Source: Rallus limicola
Taxonomy: Eukaryota; Chordata; Aves; Gruiformes; Rallidae
NCBI GenBank assembly: GCA_022605955.1
Contig: JAKCOZ010000008.1
Location: 9,116,001 to 9,180,000 of the forward strand
Length of the DNA: 64,000 nucleotides
Reading direction: 5' to 3'
Positions 49,601-62,831 of this stretch are shown in pieces. The notes under the pieces were generated by a model. It saw nothing but the letters and a program-made list of their open reading frames with translations. It was not told the origin of the DNA and did not search any database. The translations under genes were made by a program, and so were the position numbers. How positions within the stretch are numbered: the stretch's first letter is position 1; each line of letters starts with the position of its first letter.

Positions 49601-52600
49601 TCTTCTGTGTGCTTTTTCAAAGTAGTAAGAGCAGCATAGAGAGAATGCATTTGAATTCAGAGATGTCATAAAGAGAGTTTTTTATTTCACTATAATTTGA
49701 CTTATCAAATTGAATGTGTGGTTATTATCCTTCGTTATGACCATGTGTTTCAAGAAACTTAACTCCTTTTTCTGGTTCACCATTAAGTGTGCAAAGAATA
49801 GTGTCAACATCAAAGAAACAGGTGAACAGCACTTCTTACTTGGCTGCCTTGCTTCTTAACCCACATTGGGTTTACTGAAGAAATGAAAATTTAGCTTGTG
49901 AAAGTGGAGCTGCATTGAACATGAAGTGTTGTGCCTTAACTGGGCAGGTCTCTTCAAGTTGTTTTCTTTTTTTTAAAGAGGAAATTAGGTGCAGAAGGCT
50001 AAATTCAACTTCCTTGTTTACTCTTTTTTTTTTTTTTTTTTTCTTCCCCAAATAACAATTGCAAAGTACCATACACTGGCAAGATGCTCCAAAGGCACAG
50101 GCCAGGGAAGAGCTTGCTGCAGAGCAGCTCTGCAGGATCACTGAGCTGCAGTTAGTAAGACAGGATCATGCTGGTTAAAAGAAACTAAAACAGCAGCCAT
50201 CACATGGGATTTGCAGTATGTGGATCCTGTAACATACATGAAGTAAGGCTTTTTCACTCATTACCAGTAAAACTCAATTTTCAGGTTTTTTAGCATTGTC
50301 TTTCAAGAAAGAAGTGGAGAGCTCTGATGAAGGCAAGAAAAGAACTGTGAAAGTTCTGTTCTTTTCTACAGTTCTGGTTTATGTCATAGTTTTTGCAAAT
50401 GTTTGGTTTTATCTAAAGTAAAAGAGAATATAGTACCAGTGGGTAAACACAGAACAGCCTGATGCTGAAAAACAGAAGCAGTAACAGGCTTCTCCCAACA
50501 CAAGAGACAAATTAGACCTTGGGGAAAGCTGGCAAAATTAGTACAGTCAGCAAAGCACCACAATATACAGTGTGAAGAAGTCATGGAAATTCCACTGTTG
50601 TTGAGGTGTCAAACATCTATCAGGCATAAATACAGAGAGCCTGGACTGTGTCACCCAAACTGGCTCTCCCAGGAGTGGGAGTGGAGAACGATTCCAGCCT
50701 GTTCTCCATGGGGCTTTCCAGATCTTGGTGTCAAGAATGTGCATCACACAAGTTTTTAAGTTACGGGTATGGGAAGGCGGTGTTGTTACTGCTCTTCTGT
50801 TCCTCTTACACCCTTGGTTAGCAGTGCCTGAGTGCTGCTTTCTCTGACTTGTGTTCTTTTGAAGTATCTCCACAGGGAAGAACAGTATAAGGACCTAAAT
50901 TTAAGTCTTTTTTTTCTGTAATGTGTTTTCTTTTTTCCTAGAAGACATTACTGTGCTTCCTGGTGCTGGCCTTTTATGTTTCCATGTAGGACAAAAGTCT
51001 CAAGTTTTATCACCTAGAAGAATTTAATTTTTTTCCATGGGTAGCTGATTGAATGAACACATTTGAAATCCAGGGCACTATCCATACATTGTGCTGTGCA
51101 GCAGTTCTGTGATTATTTTAGTTGCTGGTAACTGAACGCTGGAAAGGTATGAAGATAACATGCTACAGAAATGCCAACTGGCACTCCAGCTTTCAAAAAG
51201 GAAAGTTAGACTAAATAGTGACTTCAGTGAATTAGAATGCTTTTAAATCTTGGCCTGGATTTCTTATTACTCTCCACACTATTCATGCTCAGATTCAAAA
51301 TAAGGTTGATGGTATAAAAGCGAAGACATTTTAATTAAATATTTACAGGCAGTTTCAGTGTAGCAGTAAAGCAAGATTTAAACAATTAAAGAGAAGCTAC
51401 AATAAAGTCTAGTCTTTAAAACTCTTGAGAAGGCTGGAGGAAGACTTGAAGAATGATCATTAATAAACAAACTAATTCAGCTTTCTTCTTACAGCTAGGA
51501 TTGTAATTCCATTTGAAGGATATTTGTCCTGGCCAAAGCTAGTTGCAGTCTGTTTAAAGCAGTTGTGGTGTCAAGATGCCCAAAACCCTTCTCACTTTGA
51601 GAGTGTTTACATTCACTTTGATCTCATTGGGGACGATGGTATATACCACCTTACTTGTGTCCTCTTCATCATTACCAAATTAGCGCTATCAAAGCATGAG
51701 ATGGCCACTGGAAAACCTTTTTTGGGGGATAATGAGATATGAGCTGGTTTGTAATGTCTTGTTCTCCCAGAAGGAGAAGTTAAGAAGAAGCAACAGGAAG
51801 AACAAGTTGTCTTTAATGCAGTTGTTCTTTCTTTGGTAGACAGACACAGCCATCAGAGCTGTAGCAACTCTAAATGAAGTACAATGTTTCCCATGTATGG
51901 GCATTATGAATGGGCACTGTTGTGGCAGAGAAAGCCCCCTAGATCAAATACCAAAGTCTTAAAAAGGTGGGAAGGGCTTCCACGATTCAAGTCATGACAA
52001 GGGTATTGAAAGCAAGTCAGCATAACTCTAGTGTCCAGGTAGGCTCAATAGAAGACAAACAGGGTTAACATCTATTACAGACTTGTTCTTTCCATGTGTT
52101 GTAAGTAGTAAATAATCTCTACAGAAATGTGCAATTTTGTCACATACATGTTTTAACTACTCAAAATTTATAAAGTCTTGTAAGCACATGGCGAATAAGA
52201 AGTGACTGAGTAGAAATAACTATCTTTAGTGCTTAAAACAGCTTAGAAGTTATTTCTTCTCATTCTTGCAGTAACAATGTAGAAATCACTGCAGACCAAA
52301 GCCATCACCTTTGTCAGCACCAATGCCTGAACAGTAGGGTAGCCCATAGTGCAGCATGTATTGCTGCTTTCACCACTTGGGATGTGACAAGTGCTTCCAT
52401 TGAGAGTTACTAGGACTCATCCTTGGCACAAGCAAGTAGACTTCAGGCCTATATCTTGCCTTGACTTAGACACGTTCCTCTCCACACTTAAGAATTTTTC
52501 AGTCTGACCTACCCTGTTGAACTGCCTGGCCAGATTCCACCTCCAAACTTTGTTTCCCTACTGCCCACAGTTACATTTGCTAAAACCTGGAACTTCCTAT

Positions 52601-55600
52601 TTGGAAGCAGGATAGAATTTTTACCTGCACTCGTGTCAACTACTCCAAAGTGTAGGAGGATGGTAGGGAATTCAAACTCTCTTTCTGTCCCAGGTTTGTT
52701 ATGGATACTTTAGGATAGCTTGGAAGAAGCAAGAGAATACAGTAATGAATTTGACACAGTATCAACTACTCAAATAATTTTTGTGTTGTATATGGAATTT
52801 TGCTGCTGTTTCTAAGGAGAAATAAAAGGTAGTATTTATATTCAGGTAGCTAATTTGTCTCAGAAAAGGATGGACTTCGCTCAGAGTTAAAGAATCAGAC
52901 AAAGGGCAGCCAACTGTGGTCCCTCAGTTTCTGTAGCGAGGAGGTGATGTTCACATGGCTAACAGTAGCATAAACAGCCATGAGACAGCAGAGACAATTC
53001 AAAAGGAATCATCGCCTCCATGTCTGAAGAACTGTTCTGCCACACCTCAGTCTTACTGTGCAGCTTAAGATTGCCTTTACTGCATTGTTAGTTGTTCTAA
53101 GTTACTTTATAGCATATTTTCAGTATTTACAAAGATTTACAGTTGTAACTTAAAATGCTGAGAAAAGTGCAGCTGGTTGGACTGAGGGGCTTTAACCATA
53201 GGTAGCTAGCTGATCATACAGCCTAACAAACCTTCAGCAGAACTTTACAGCTTGACCAGCAAAGCTGGTTTCAGATTATGCTGTCACTGTATCAGTCTCC
53301 AAATATAAGGGGTATATGAAATATCTATGTTGAACATGAAATCATTGTTCTATGTTCGGTAATAGCTGCTGTGAAACACCTCTCCTAAGAATTAGCTTCA
53401 AGGAAGAGCACTGCAGCTGTATTATCAGTGAGCATGTAACCTCTGGATTCTTGTAGCCACAGAAAGAAGATAAAGGACTTTCATTTTTACAAAGCATACT
53501 CTGTGAAGTTGGTATCTGCACTTTTCAGCAATGTGGAAAGAAAAGGAACACTTAAGACATGGTTCATCAAGCTCTTAATGGTCATTTTCCTTCTATGAAT
53601 CCTTTTCCTTATGAAAAAGTGAAAAGATTGGGCAATATTACAGAGTCCAGGATACCTGACTTTAACCATATGTTATTCCCTGCTCTGACTTCTTGAGCAC
53701 TGACTCATTCAGAGAACTGGGGAATGGTGATAGGGAACCTTTGTGTCTGCAGGGAGCTGCCTTACTCCTGTGTCCAAGTCTTCACAAGCAACAAAGTTGT
53801 CTCACTTGCTGAAGTGAAGCCAGTACTGCATCTCTGTGTGTGTACATAACCCACCTAGGACACCACTTGTAGTTTCGCTGATTAATTATCTGACTGCTTA
53901 GATCAGAGAAGCAGATTAAAAAAATAAAATAAAATCACATATTTACTCACTTCAGTGATCTCTTCCAAAAAGGCAGAGAAACATCCAAGTCTGTCCAGGC
54001 CAGCCAGGACAGGTCTGCACACCTACCATCGCACCAGAACAACAACCTACCAGGAGAGCTGAGAAAGTCAGCTTTGAGGTATTGAAGTGGGTATAACAGA
54101 AAATTTAAACCAAACACAGATTTAGCTCTAACCCACCCTAGGAAACTCAGACTACCCACATTAAGGACCTGTCAGGCAGGCCCTCTCAGGTGGTTCTTGA
54201 GCAAATTAATGCAAATAACATTAAAGATCAGTGTCTGTCTTTTCCAAAACACAGGTAATTCCCTCAGAATTTTCTTTGTACAACAAATTCCTAGAGTGAG
54301 TTTTCCTCCAGCCAGATTCAGGGATATTCCATAGTCTTTGGTCGTATGAGTGAGTCAGGGATTTTGCTTCCAGAGCTTTATGTACAAGGGAGCCAAACAA
54401 ATAGCAGATGAGGTCTTACTGCTGAGCTTACTTTACCCTATCTGTTTTTAGGGCAAAATCAAGAGTGACAGTAACTTCCATGATGGTTCTTACAACTTGA
54501 GCTGTAACCAGACAAGGGCCTGAACAGAACAACCCATCCTTTGCCCCAGCCTTCGATTAGATTAGGTCTTTCTTCCGCATAGGAAGAGTTCATGTTTGTT
54601 TTGTTTATTTTAAAGGTGCACCCCTGTGCACATATGGTATATACTCACACACAGTGCATAAGTTGAGAAATCTTTTTAATAGAAAAGAAAATAGTTTTCT
54701 TAGTTTTTAGTCTCCAGACTTCTCTAAATCCATGAAAATGGGCTGATTCTGCAATGTTTAGCAGTCTTTGTAGGTGTACTCACTTTAGCTCTTTTCATCT
54801 GTAACTGCAGTGAAGGCAAGGGAAAGGGACCTCCCCGTAAGCAGTCCTCACCTTCAGTTACTGGCACTTCCCTGTTACGTGTCAGTAGTCCTCAGGAGGC
54901 TTCCCAGGAAACTCTGGTAGAGCAGGGAGGAGAGCAGTATTCATCAGATCATCTTTGTGCAGCCGTGGGTTAGTCAGTCCCCATGGTCATGTGCTGCTTT
55001 CCCTTCCAACGCCTGGCAGAAGTGCCCTGGTTACATGGGGATCGTATGTGAACAAGACATGTCAGCCGTGAACTTCAGATCTGCACAGATGCTGTGGGCA
55101 TGCCTACATGCATCTGCAGTGAATGACTGCACATAATTTAGTAATGGATGAACCAAGCTGAACTGAAAACCAAATGCTTTTACAGACACTTTCAGTTTAT
55201 CAGGACATGGGTAGTGAGAATTATTATCCCACAGGTTCTCCAGTTTCGCCTTGAGGTGTAATGTTTGTTGACCTCAGGCCCACTGCACAGCTATGCAACA
55301 ACCCCCAGTCATGAGGTGACACCAGTAGCAGGGCAAGCTCACCAGTAATGACGTGCTGAAAATCCTTTTTGCACACATCTGAACATCCATTACTGAAGTT
55401 TCCCTACTGTTCTCCAAAGGCAGTGTAAAACTGAAAAAAGAGCAGATTAAACCAGCTAAAGGGTAGTGGCTGTTTGTGCTGCAGTTAACCTTGTGTGGTT
55501 TACAGGCCCTTTAAGTATTTGCATGCCTAAAGACTACTTAGAGGTATTATTTCTTTTAAGACTCCTGGTTTTGTCCAAGCCCATGATGAATTCTGGCTAC

Positions 55601-58600
55601 TTCTCTGCTGCAATCATACAGCCAAAACATATATTTTCTTACTGCCTCCTCCCAGATTCTGTTCTGTATTTAGAAGCTAGCAGTGATGGTTTTGGATTTG
55701 CAATTATGATATTAAGCTAAGTATAAAATATTTTTCTTGGCGTAATCTAGAACATAAATATCTTTAACATCAGTTTCAGGTTCTCTTTATTCCCCTAGGG
55801 AATGCCAGTTCTTTTTTAGAGTTAGTCTCAGAACTAAGACCATCCCAACATGAGCCTTACCCCAGCACCCCCTTTCCAAGAAACACAAGCAAAGAAGGGC
55901 CAAGAACTCTGCTCTGCTCCCCAAGACTTCAGGCAGACAACACAGAACTATTGCTCTGCATAGGTTCCCATATGGTCCCTCAGCCTTCAAGCCCTTTACT
56001 TTCCAGTCTGCAGAGATGTAGCAGCTCTGCATGATGCTGGGCTCTCTCCAGCACTAGTGTCATCTCCAAACATACTCTGCATTTTTCTCCAAATCACTTT
56101 TCACCATGGCATTTTTATGTCCCACACTGCCCCTGGGCCAGGGCTTGAAATTCAGGGGCAACTGATTTTTACCTTTCCTCTGTAACACCAAGCACACAGG
56201 AACATTGCAATCCAGTCCAGCTTTTAAACCATGACTCTCTGTGCACGAGAGCAGTGGAGCATCCATGTAAGCAATGAAGCCAGAGTTTCAGTCATTACCT
56301 ATACAGCAGCCACTGACAAGATAGGGTCAGATTTTGAAGTGAGTTCTTTCAGAATAACTCAAAAAGCTAATCAATCCAATTTGCTGAGAGTAACATACGC
56401 TGAGCAAATGTAGACATTTGCCTGGTGAAGCTTCCTAGTTCTTCCCAGGACTGTTCCTGAACAGGTTCCTGCAATCCCTGCTGTGCTGTTAAGCCTCTGA
56501 GATGCCCCACCTCAGCGAGTCACAAACACCTACCTTCCCTCTGCGAGTGCAGGCAGCAATGCCAACCACCATGCCAAGTGAGACAGGAGCCGGCAGCGTG
56601 TGTGTGTACCCAGCCGTCCCAGCCCAGTCCCATTCCTTCACCGTGTGTGGTGAGCACACGCTGTACGACCCCTCGCACGCCATCAGCAGCTTCACTCCTG
56701 TCTCCGCCATCTCATAGCCCACCCCAATCCTTACACAAGGGTTAAGACCGTCCCCTGAGAAAGCACCACTTGGAGAGCCAGGCTCAGAGCGTGCTCACTG
56801 CAGCAGAGCCTCTCTCCTAGAAGCTGGCTGTGGAAGCGAGCCGGAATCCTCACCACAAACCCACCGAGGAGCCTCAGACACCGTTCATGCAGACTGTCTC
56901 AGGCCATGTACGGAAGAGCTGCTATTGTTAGTGCCACTCAGGAAATATTCTAGGGAGTGTGTAATTGTTTACTCTCAGATTCTTTTATCAATGCTTAATT
57001 AACTGCAGTTACAACACATGTTCACCATTAATATTTTAAATTACTGAGATGTTTTTTAAATCTGTTCTGTTGACCTTCTTAGAAACTTCCATGGAAGGTT
57101 CCAAAAGTGATAGGACATAGTCCTGTGCTTACAGCACTAGCCCCTTCTTGCTTAAGGGTCTTCAAGTATGATCATGCATGACATCTACATGTTATGCCCA
57201 TGCCAGCACAAAAGGGGCTGTTTCTAAAAGTTATCTAATGCTCATTTAATTTCTTCCTTTGTAAACAGCTCTGGGCATGTCTAAAACACTGTTTTACCCA
57301 GCTATGACAAAAACTGTTGTCCTCCAGCCTAACTGCAGAAAGTGGTTACTTTGGATTTGGCCACATCTTCCAAATAACACTGATTCATCAGTCATTTCAT
57401 CCCACAGAAGAAGCCACAATGAGAAACATTTTGCTTCTGAAATCCAGAGACCATTTCTAAAAGTCCAGAAATTTTCCCTCAGTTGGCTTCTTCAGCTGGA
57501 TCCCCTCTGCTAAAGAATCAGATCAGCAGCATCTTCACCTTTTAAATAGAAATAAACCTAGTCCAAATGTAGTGAAAGACTAGTATTCCTTTTACAGGGA
57601 CCTGGGAGGACTGTAAATGAAAGTCATTTCACTGTGTCTGTGTTTTGTTTAAATATCAGACAGCACTCCAAAAATAAGCCCAAAAATCTTCTTCTTTTGA
57701 AGATTACTTTACATGCTTGAAAGAAGATTCATTACTTGGGTCACAAGGCTTGAAGTTGATCATTCTCAGCCTATGCTCTAGACAGTCTGGCTGTGTAGTA
57801 TGCCTAGTCATTAAAGATTTCATGTCTGTGGTTTTGCAGGATTTTAGTTTCTAAAGGAGTTTCTCTGACAGTTTAAGGGGACATTAACTAGCCTTGCTGT
57901 TCATATCCACCTCCTGCAAATATTGACAGTTATGTCAAGATGACAATCCATGCTTTCTGGGCATGGCTGCACTCATGGCTGATCAAATCTGCAGCACCAT
58001 TCCATTAACACTGACAGGGCTGTGCTCTTTTTCTGGAGCGGTTGTGCATTTCTTCTTCTGTGTGGCATTATGTTTAGATATTAAAGCCTTTCCCTTTCCC
58101 TCCTGCAATATTTCTCTCCTTGCAAATATCATGTTGTGCATGGTTCTGCTCCCATCTTTTGTCTCATGCAACCCATGTTGGGATAAGAGTCTTCCTTGGT
58201 TACCCACTGGAGGAAACAAGTTCTTGTTCTCATGGCATCTGACTGTCTGTGGGTAGTTCATTATAAATCACAGCTCCAACTTCCAGTGACACTGTATTTC
58301 CAGGCCAAGTTCCCTAAAATACACTCACAGAAGTGAGTGTGCTTGAGATCAGTGCATCTGGGCTCCAAGGCTGTGAAGGCACTGTGCACCTCCCTTTTAC
58401 GTTCTGTCTTTGTTAGATTATTTAGTGTTTATGCTCTTTAATAGCTGAAGTGATGCTTTAACCAATTTTCCAGTTGGTCTTCCTGCTCCATGTATAGTCA
58501 TTAATACCAATATTCACATGCTTCAGTCCTGAGGTATTTACCAAAGGCTTCCACTGATCTAGAGAACATTTGGAGTATTACTAGAGGGGAACCCAGATTT

Positions 58601-60411
58601 TAAATAAAGGTAATTTTTTTCCACTGGCAGGAAAGGTCTTAAAGGGTCATTCCAGAATAGTTAAGGGAAAGATTTAACTCCATAGTCTCTAGCTTTCTTT
58701 GCTGAGGGCAGCAAATATTTTATCTGCAATAATCACCACACTGAAGTCTGTGTAACCCTGCTGATTAAGTCAGAATTGCTGTGTTATTCTTTATTATCAC
58801 TTCCACCAAGGAATCAGGAATTTGTATTTGTTGAGACAGGTGTAAACTAAAGCACTTCCACTTCACTCAATTCAGTTTTGACTGACAGATGCCAACAGAG
58901 TGTTAGGGTCCCAGGAGCCAGCATTCAGAGACAGCTTGTCGTAGCTTTGTATTGTACTGAGCAGTTCTTTGAATATTCCCACTTTTCTAATTAGGTTGAG
59001 CAAGGAAAAATTTTCAAAATTCTTACTAAACTCCAGGTTTCAGCAGGATTTTTCATAAGCAGTTTTTCCATGTGAGTGTGTGGTTTCACAGCAAGACTGC
59101 CAGCAATCTTCTCCCTGAGCATTGGATGGACCAAACACATTAGTAGGAAGTCATGCTTCATGTTCTGCTACTAACAGAGGTATTTGGGTTCTGTCCATTT
59201 CTTTTCCATTAATTTATATGTTTTGGAGAATGACAAGCTTCTTAAACTAAGCCCTAGGCATCTGGAGAAGGTGCGACTTGGTGACTGTGATGGTCCTGGT
59301 CTCTCAGGAGAAACTCCTGTGTAGAGCTGGAGCTGTGCTGGGGAAAGTCTTTCTCCTGCACTGCTGGACCTGCTGTCTGCATCATTACATTTCATAGGCG
59401 ATTTTCCTGAGGAGCTCAAAGCAAAGTGAAGGGTGGGAGCTTTGTGGGAAACACGTACAGTAAAAACTTGCTATGTTACAACTTCTGAATCTTTGCAGCT
59501 GTCCTGATATCAATCTGATCATCTGAAAATTCATATGAGCATGAAAGAATGCTCTAAGCATTGTAACATAAGCTAGTACTACTTGTCTTACTAGATATAC
59601 ATGTCTAGGACCTCCTCATTTCTTGAGGAAAGGGCTTGCACCCAACTTTTTACAGTGACAGTGAACAGCTGTGAAAGTCAGGCTGGGACAAAGAACAGAA
59701 GAAAGAGTGAGAGAGATTAGATCAGATGAGGTAGAGAGAAAATTTATTTTTTTAGATGAAGGAGAAAGAAAACATTCCGCATGATCAACAGCCACAGACA
59801 GAGTGCTGGTTAGATCGTCCATCTTTCCATTTCCAGGATGTCTGAGTCACTGAAATACCTGAAGCACAACTCCACAGTTGGGTGTTGTTGGAGTTTGCCT
59901 TCTGTTACTTTTAGGCTTCTCCTCTGTAATTGTATTTTGAAAGAATTGTTCCTAGAGTGCCTTTGGTTTCTGTTTCAGCAAGTCCAGTCGCAGAGAGGAT
60001 TCCTTAGCTCTAGCAGACATGAGGTATGCTGTTTCTTTGGAAACATCAAATCTAATTAAAATGGTAGTGCAGATATAATGCCCTTGGCTGCCTGCAACCC
60101 ACAGCATATCTGGGATGCTGAGAGATGGGTTAATTTCTCATCAACCTGAAAAGGTCATTTTGGGGACTAGTGGCATCAACCTTCCAAGACACAGAGAAGT
60201 CAGATGTTAATAATGCCCTTGAGCCAGGGACAGAAAGTGTAGAGATAACCAGTGACATCAGGAAGCCCCAGATTGTCATACTCTAATGCTATCTAACTAT
60301 TAATTGTTGGTGACTGTTGGACTGCTGCAGAAGGTGTAATTTACCCAAAGTGTTGAGTAAGTCACTCCCTTTGCTCATGAGTCAGGTTCCAGCCCCTACA
60401 TAGTTTCCTCA
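49601..60411. other. Intergenic DNA, no gene seen
   Basis: About 10.8 kb between CCDC14 and the retroviral cluster. It holds a T19 run at 50024-50042 and scattered short ORFs on both strands, none with a recognisable domain. A plus-strand frame of about 90 codons at 51,473-51,742 follows a pyrimidine-rich tract but has no support. MYLK would be expected beyond the right edge in the same orientation; I could not recognise any of its exons here. Confidence 0.45.
50024..50042. repeat. Poly-T tract, 19 T
   Basis: Nineteen uninterrupted T, about 440 bp downstream of the CCDC14 poly(A) site. No retrotransposed sequence was recognised beside it. Confidence 0.95.
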
Positions 60412-60777
60412 TGTTGCGACGGAGGGAAGACTCGGACACTCGATGCGAGTAATCAGCAAGCTCCGTTTATTGAATAGTACAGTTGTCTTTTATAATAGTT
60501 CTAATTAGCTCATTACATATTGCAAAAGCCAAGCTCATTATTGGTTATTATTTTTAAGGTCAGTCCTGCCCTTAGTTCTTCATCGGTGGTCAGCTACACC
60601 CCCTTTCCTCACGCCTGAATCAGAGAGGCATCCGGTTGTTTGCAACTCAGGTATCCAAGAATAGCACGTCCAGTTCATATCAGCAACTAGACTAGCTGTG
60701 TACGATGCCTCCCAAATTCCAGCTCAGACAGCTGGCCCATGTTTGTGTGGCCTCTGCTAGCTAACCATTCCTCTACA
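60412..60777 (-). mobile_element. 3' LTR of endogenous retrovirus A (366 bp)
   Basis: On the minus strand the segment begins TGTAGAGG directly after a polypurine tract and ends ...CGCAACA, the TG...CA ends expected of an LTR. A TATA-like box (TATAAAAG) lies at 60494-60487 and the poly(A) signal AATAAA at 60471-60466. The short spacing implies a very short R region, like alpharetroviral LTRs. Only this downstream LTR is in the window; the other would lie beyond element B, if it survives. No target-site duplication can therefore be checked. Confidence 0.8.
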
Positions 60778-62042
60778 ATTCCCCCGTTTTTATTTTGTAG
60801 GAGAAAAGCGTGGTTAACCATTTTCAGAAAAAGGGCTTTGAGACAAGAAAATACACACCCTAAACAAAGCAACACTATTACAACTACGATTAAAATTAAT
60901 AACCCTGTTTGAACAATGCTTTTAAGCCAACCACTCAATCCCATCCAATTCCCCAAAGCCTCCAAGCCAAAAAACCCAGTATCTTGTGTGATCTTTTGGG
61001 AGTGCTGCATCAGGTCCTGAATATCCTTGTGGATGGATCTGGAGTGGTCATTCAAATCCATGCAGCACAGCCCATCAAAATCCTCACAACCATGCCCATG
61101 GGCCCGTAATAAGAAGTCTATGGCGGCCCTGTTCTGAAGGACGGCATGTTGTACTGTGGACAGATCTCTAGATTTTTATGAGCACGTGCTGCGGCAATAC
61201 CTGGTGCAAAAAATGATGCAGCTATAATTTCCCATTTACTCCAGAGGTTAACTGAGTCACGACAGTTTGACTCTAAGGTGGTAGTAAGGTCCCTTTTGAA
61301 ACGATATTTGTGAGTCGCATTAGGATGGTAAGGTGGTGTACCTAAACTAAGTTGACTGATGGTACATGGCCCTCCGAGAGGGTTTGTAGGACTCACTGTC
61401 CAGGCCCGATTGCCACAAATTAAAAAGAATCCTTTGGTAGGCGCCTGGGTAACATGGTGCCAGAGGCCGGCCTGTCCTTAGTACGGGATATGTTCCGACA
61501 CCACGTTTTTTCCCAACTGATAGAATCACCTATTGGAGTAATGATTGTGGGGTTTGACTCATCAACTTTGCGTCCTTCTTTAGCCTCACTTGACCAACCC
61601 CTCCTTCCGATATAGACACAATAGCTAGCATTGAGAGTTTGTTATATCAATTTCTTGCAGTTCAGGGCCTACAGGGAGCTTGTCATCCCATTTGTCATAA
61701 TCATTAAATATTTTCGAAAGATTATTCCACTTAAAAAGGAAGATTACTAGTTACATTATATTGTTTCCACAAAGCTGCAAGAGATTGGTTAAACATAGGA
61801 AAAGTAACGTTACTTAAAGGTACTCCTACAAGGCATGTAGTAAATGGTGATCTAGGTGTTGCTAAGCTTGCACAAAAGCTAGTTGTATTGAGGGAGCGGG
61901 CCAAAGTAACCCAGACATTTTCTCGAGGATCAATAAGATGGGATACTGATGCTTCAGCCTTAACGATCACAACATAAAGAATACAAAGTCGCACGCAAAT
62001 ACTTTTCATGACTGCGGTTTCCATCCAGACCACCGTGCACAC
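60687..62042 (-). pseudogene. env: Endogenous retrovirus A env, broken by frameshifts and stops
   Basis: Env is the envelope glycoprotein used for cell entry. On the minus strand the N-terminal piece (62042-61731) has a hydrophobic signal peptide and several N-x-S/T sites, then a stop. Remnants continue in other frames: 61529-61347, and 61396-61118, which holds a basic furin-like site at 61309-61292. A further frame change near 61180 precedes the transmembrane part, which has a CX6CC motif at about 61085-61058 and one membrane segment at about 60950-60880. That last frame passes through the polypurine tract into the LTR, stopping at 60687. The CX6CC arrangement is alpharetrovirus-like, typical of bird ERVs. 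At least two frame breaks and internal stops make this copy non-functional as written. Confidence 0.85.
60778..60792 (-). other. Polypurine tract of element A
   Basis: On the minus strand, AAAAACGGGGGAAT lies immediately before the LTR TG. This is the plus-strand DNA priming site of retroviral reverse transcription and fixes the LTR boundary. It also lies inside the env reading frame. Confidence 0.8.
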
Positions 62043-62184
62043 TTTGCAGGTGCTAAAACACCTTTAGTTATACTCTAGCTGCAAGGCCAACAGCTTGGAG
62101 CCCGTTGATGAACTATGCGGGCCCGTCACCCCGAATGGTCAGGTAACTTTGGCTGCTCCTCAGGTCATACTCAGTGGTTAACGA

Positions 62185-62361
62185 AATTCAACTATCCTTA
62201 TTTTGCTTAACCGATGACTATACCTATTCTTATTTCTTCTAATGGATAATGTTCACACCAGCTAATTCAACTATACTTATTCTTATTTCTTCTAATGGAT
62301 AATGTTCACACCAGCTAAATCAACTATACTTATTTCTCTTAGTAGATAATGTCCACACCCG
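62185..62361. repeat. 53-bp tandem repeat between integrase and env remnants
   Basis: Unit 1 is at 62226-62278 and unit 2 at 62279-62331, nearly identical over 53 bp. Partial diverged units occur on both sides (62185-62225 and 62332-62361). The array lies between the integrase-like fragment and the env start of element A, and the integrase-like frame ends inside unit 2 (minus-strand TAG at 62294-62292). Confidence 0.9.
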
Positions 62362-62498
62362 CAGACTGCTCTGGAATTATTTAGAGCTTCTATCTCTGGT
62401 TTCACCCACCGACTGGGAACCCAGATGGTACCTGTATCAGTAGAAACACAAATACAGCCACGATCCACATAGACTACTGGTGCAGAAGGTGGTGGTAT
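62292..62498 (-). pseudogene. pol: Retroviral integrase C-terminal fragment (pol)
   Basis: A minus-strand frame from 62498 to the TAG at 62292 encodes VYVDRGCICVSTDTG followed by a WVPSRWVKP-type end. I associate this with the C-terminal DNA-binding domain of class II (alpha/beta-like) retroviral integrases. It is cut off at its 5' side by a stop and an abrupt change of sequence type at about 62,482-62,498. Position upstream of env fits a pol remnant of element A. Confidence 0.65.
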
Positions 62499-62541
62499 TT
62501 AATACCCATGCCAGGGTGACCCATATGTTCTGCCGTGGGTC
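62482..62541 (-). pseudogene. Second, diverged env surface-subunit fragment
   Basis: Translated on the minus strand, this 60-bp piece reads DPRQNIWVTLA followed by LNTTTFC. The N-terminal part of the env of element A (about 61935-61875) reads DPRENVWVTLA followed by LNTTSFC. The two agree at most residues but differ at many third codon positions, so they derive from related but distinct env lineages. The fragment sits upstream of the integrase piece, the wrong order for a retrovirus. Confidence 0.6.
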
Positions 62542-62549
62542 AACAGTTG

Positions 62550-62831
62550 CTCTGGTTAGATGTTCTGCTCACCTGTCTTACATGCTTCTCACTATTGCTA
62601 ATAATTGGGTGAGGCTACACAGTCACTTTGTTCCTTTTCAAGGCAGTTGTTAACATTCTTGCAGTTTGTTATCTCAAGGATTTTCTTGCAACCTCCTGTT
62701 CTCACAGACATCTACCTCTCCTGTTACTGCATACTGACATGCCTCTGCCAGCTTCCCCAGCCCTGATTATGCAGGGGTCAGGAGAAAATCTGGGTGGGCC
62801 ACTGAACCCACTCCCCTCATACATGGCTACA
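62550..62831 (-). mobile_element. LTR (U3) fragment of endogenous retrovirus B
   Basis: On the minus strand the sequence begins TGTAGCCATG directly after a polypurine tract, the same arrangement as element A. About 280 bp of U3-like sequence follow. No AATAAA, R or U5 is recognisable before the env fragment at 62,541, so the LTR seems truncated. The left boundary is approximate. Confidence 0.55.

Noticed and set aside
51473..51742. Open frame of about 90 codons after a pyrimidine-rich tract, considered as an exon
   Set aside because: No recognisable domain, no good donor before the stop, and no partner exons.
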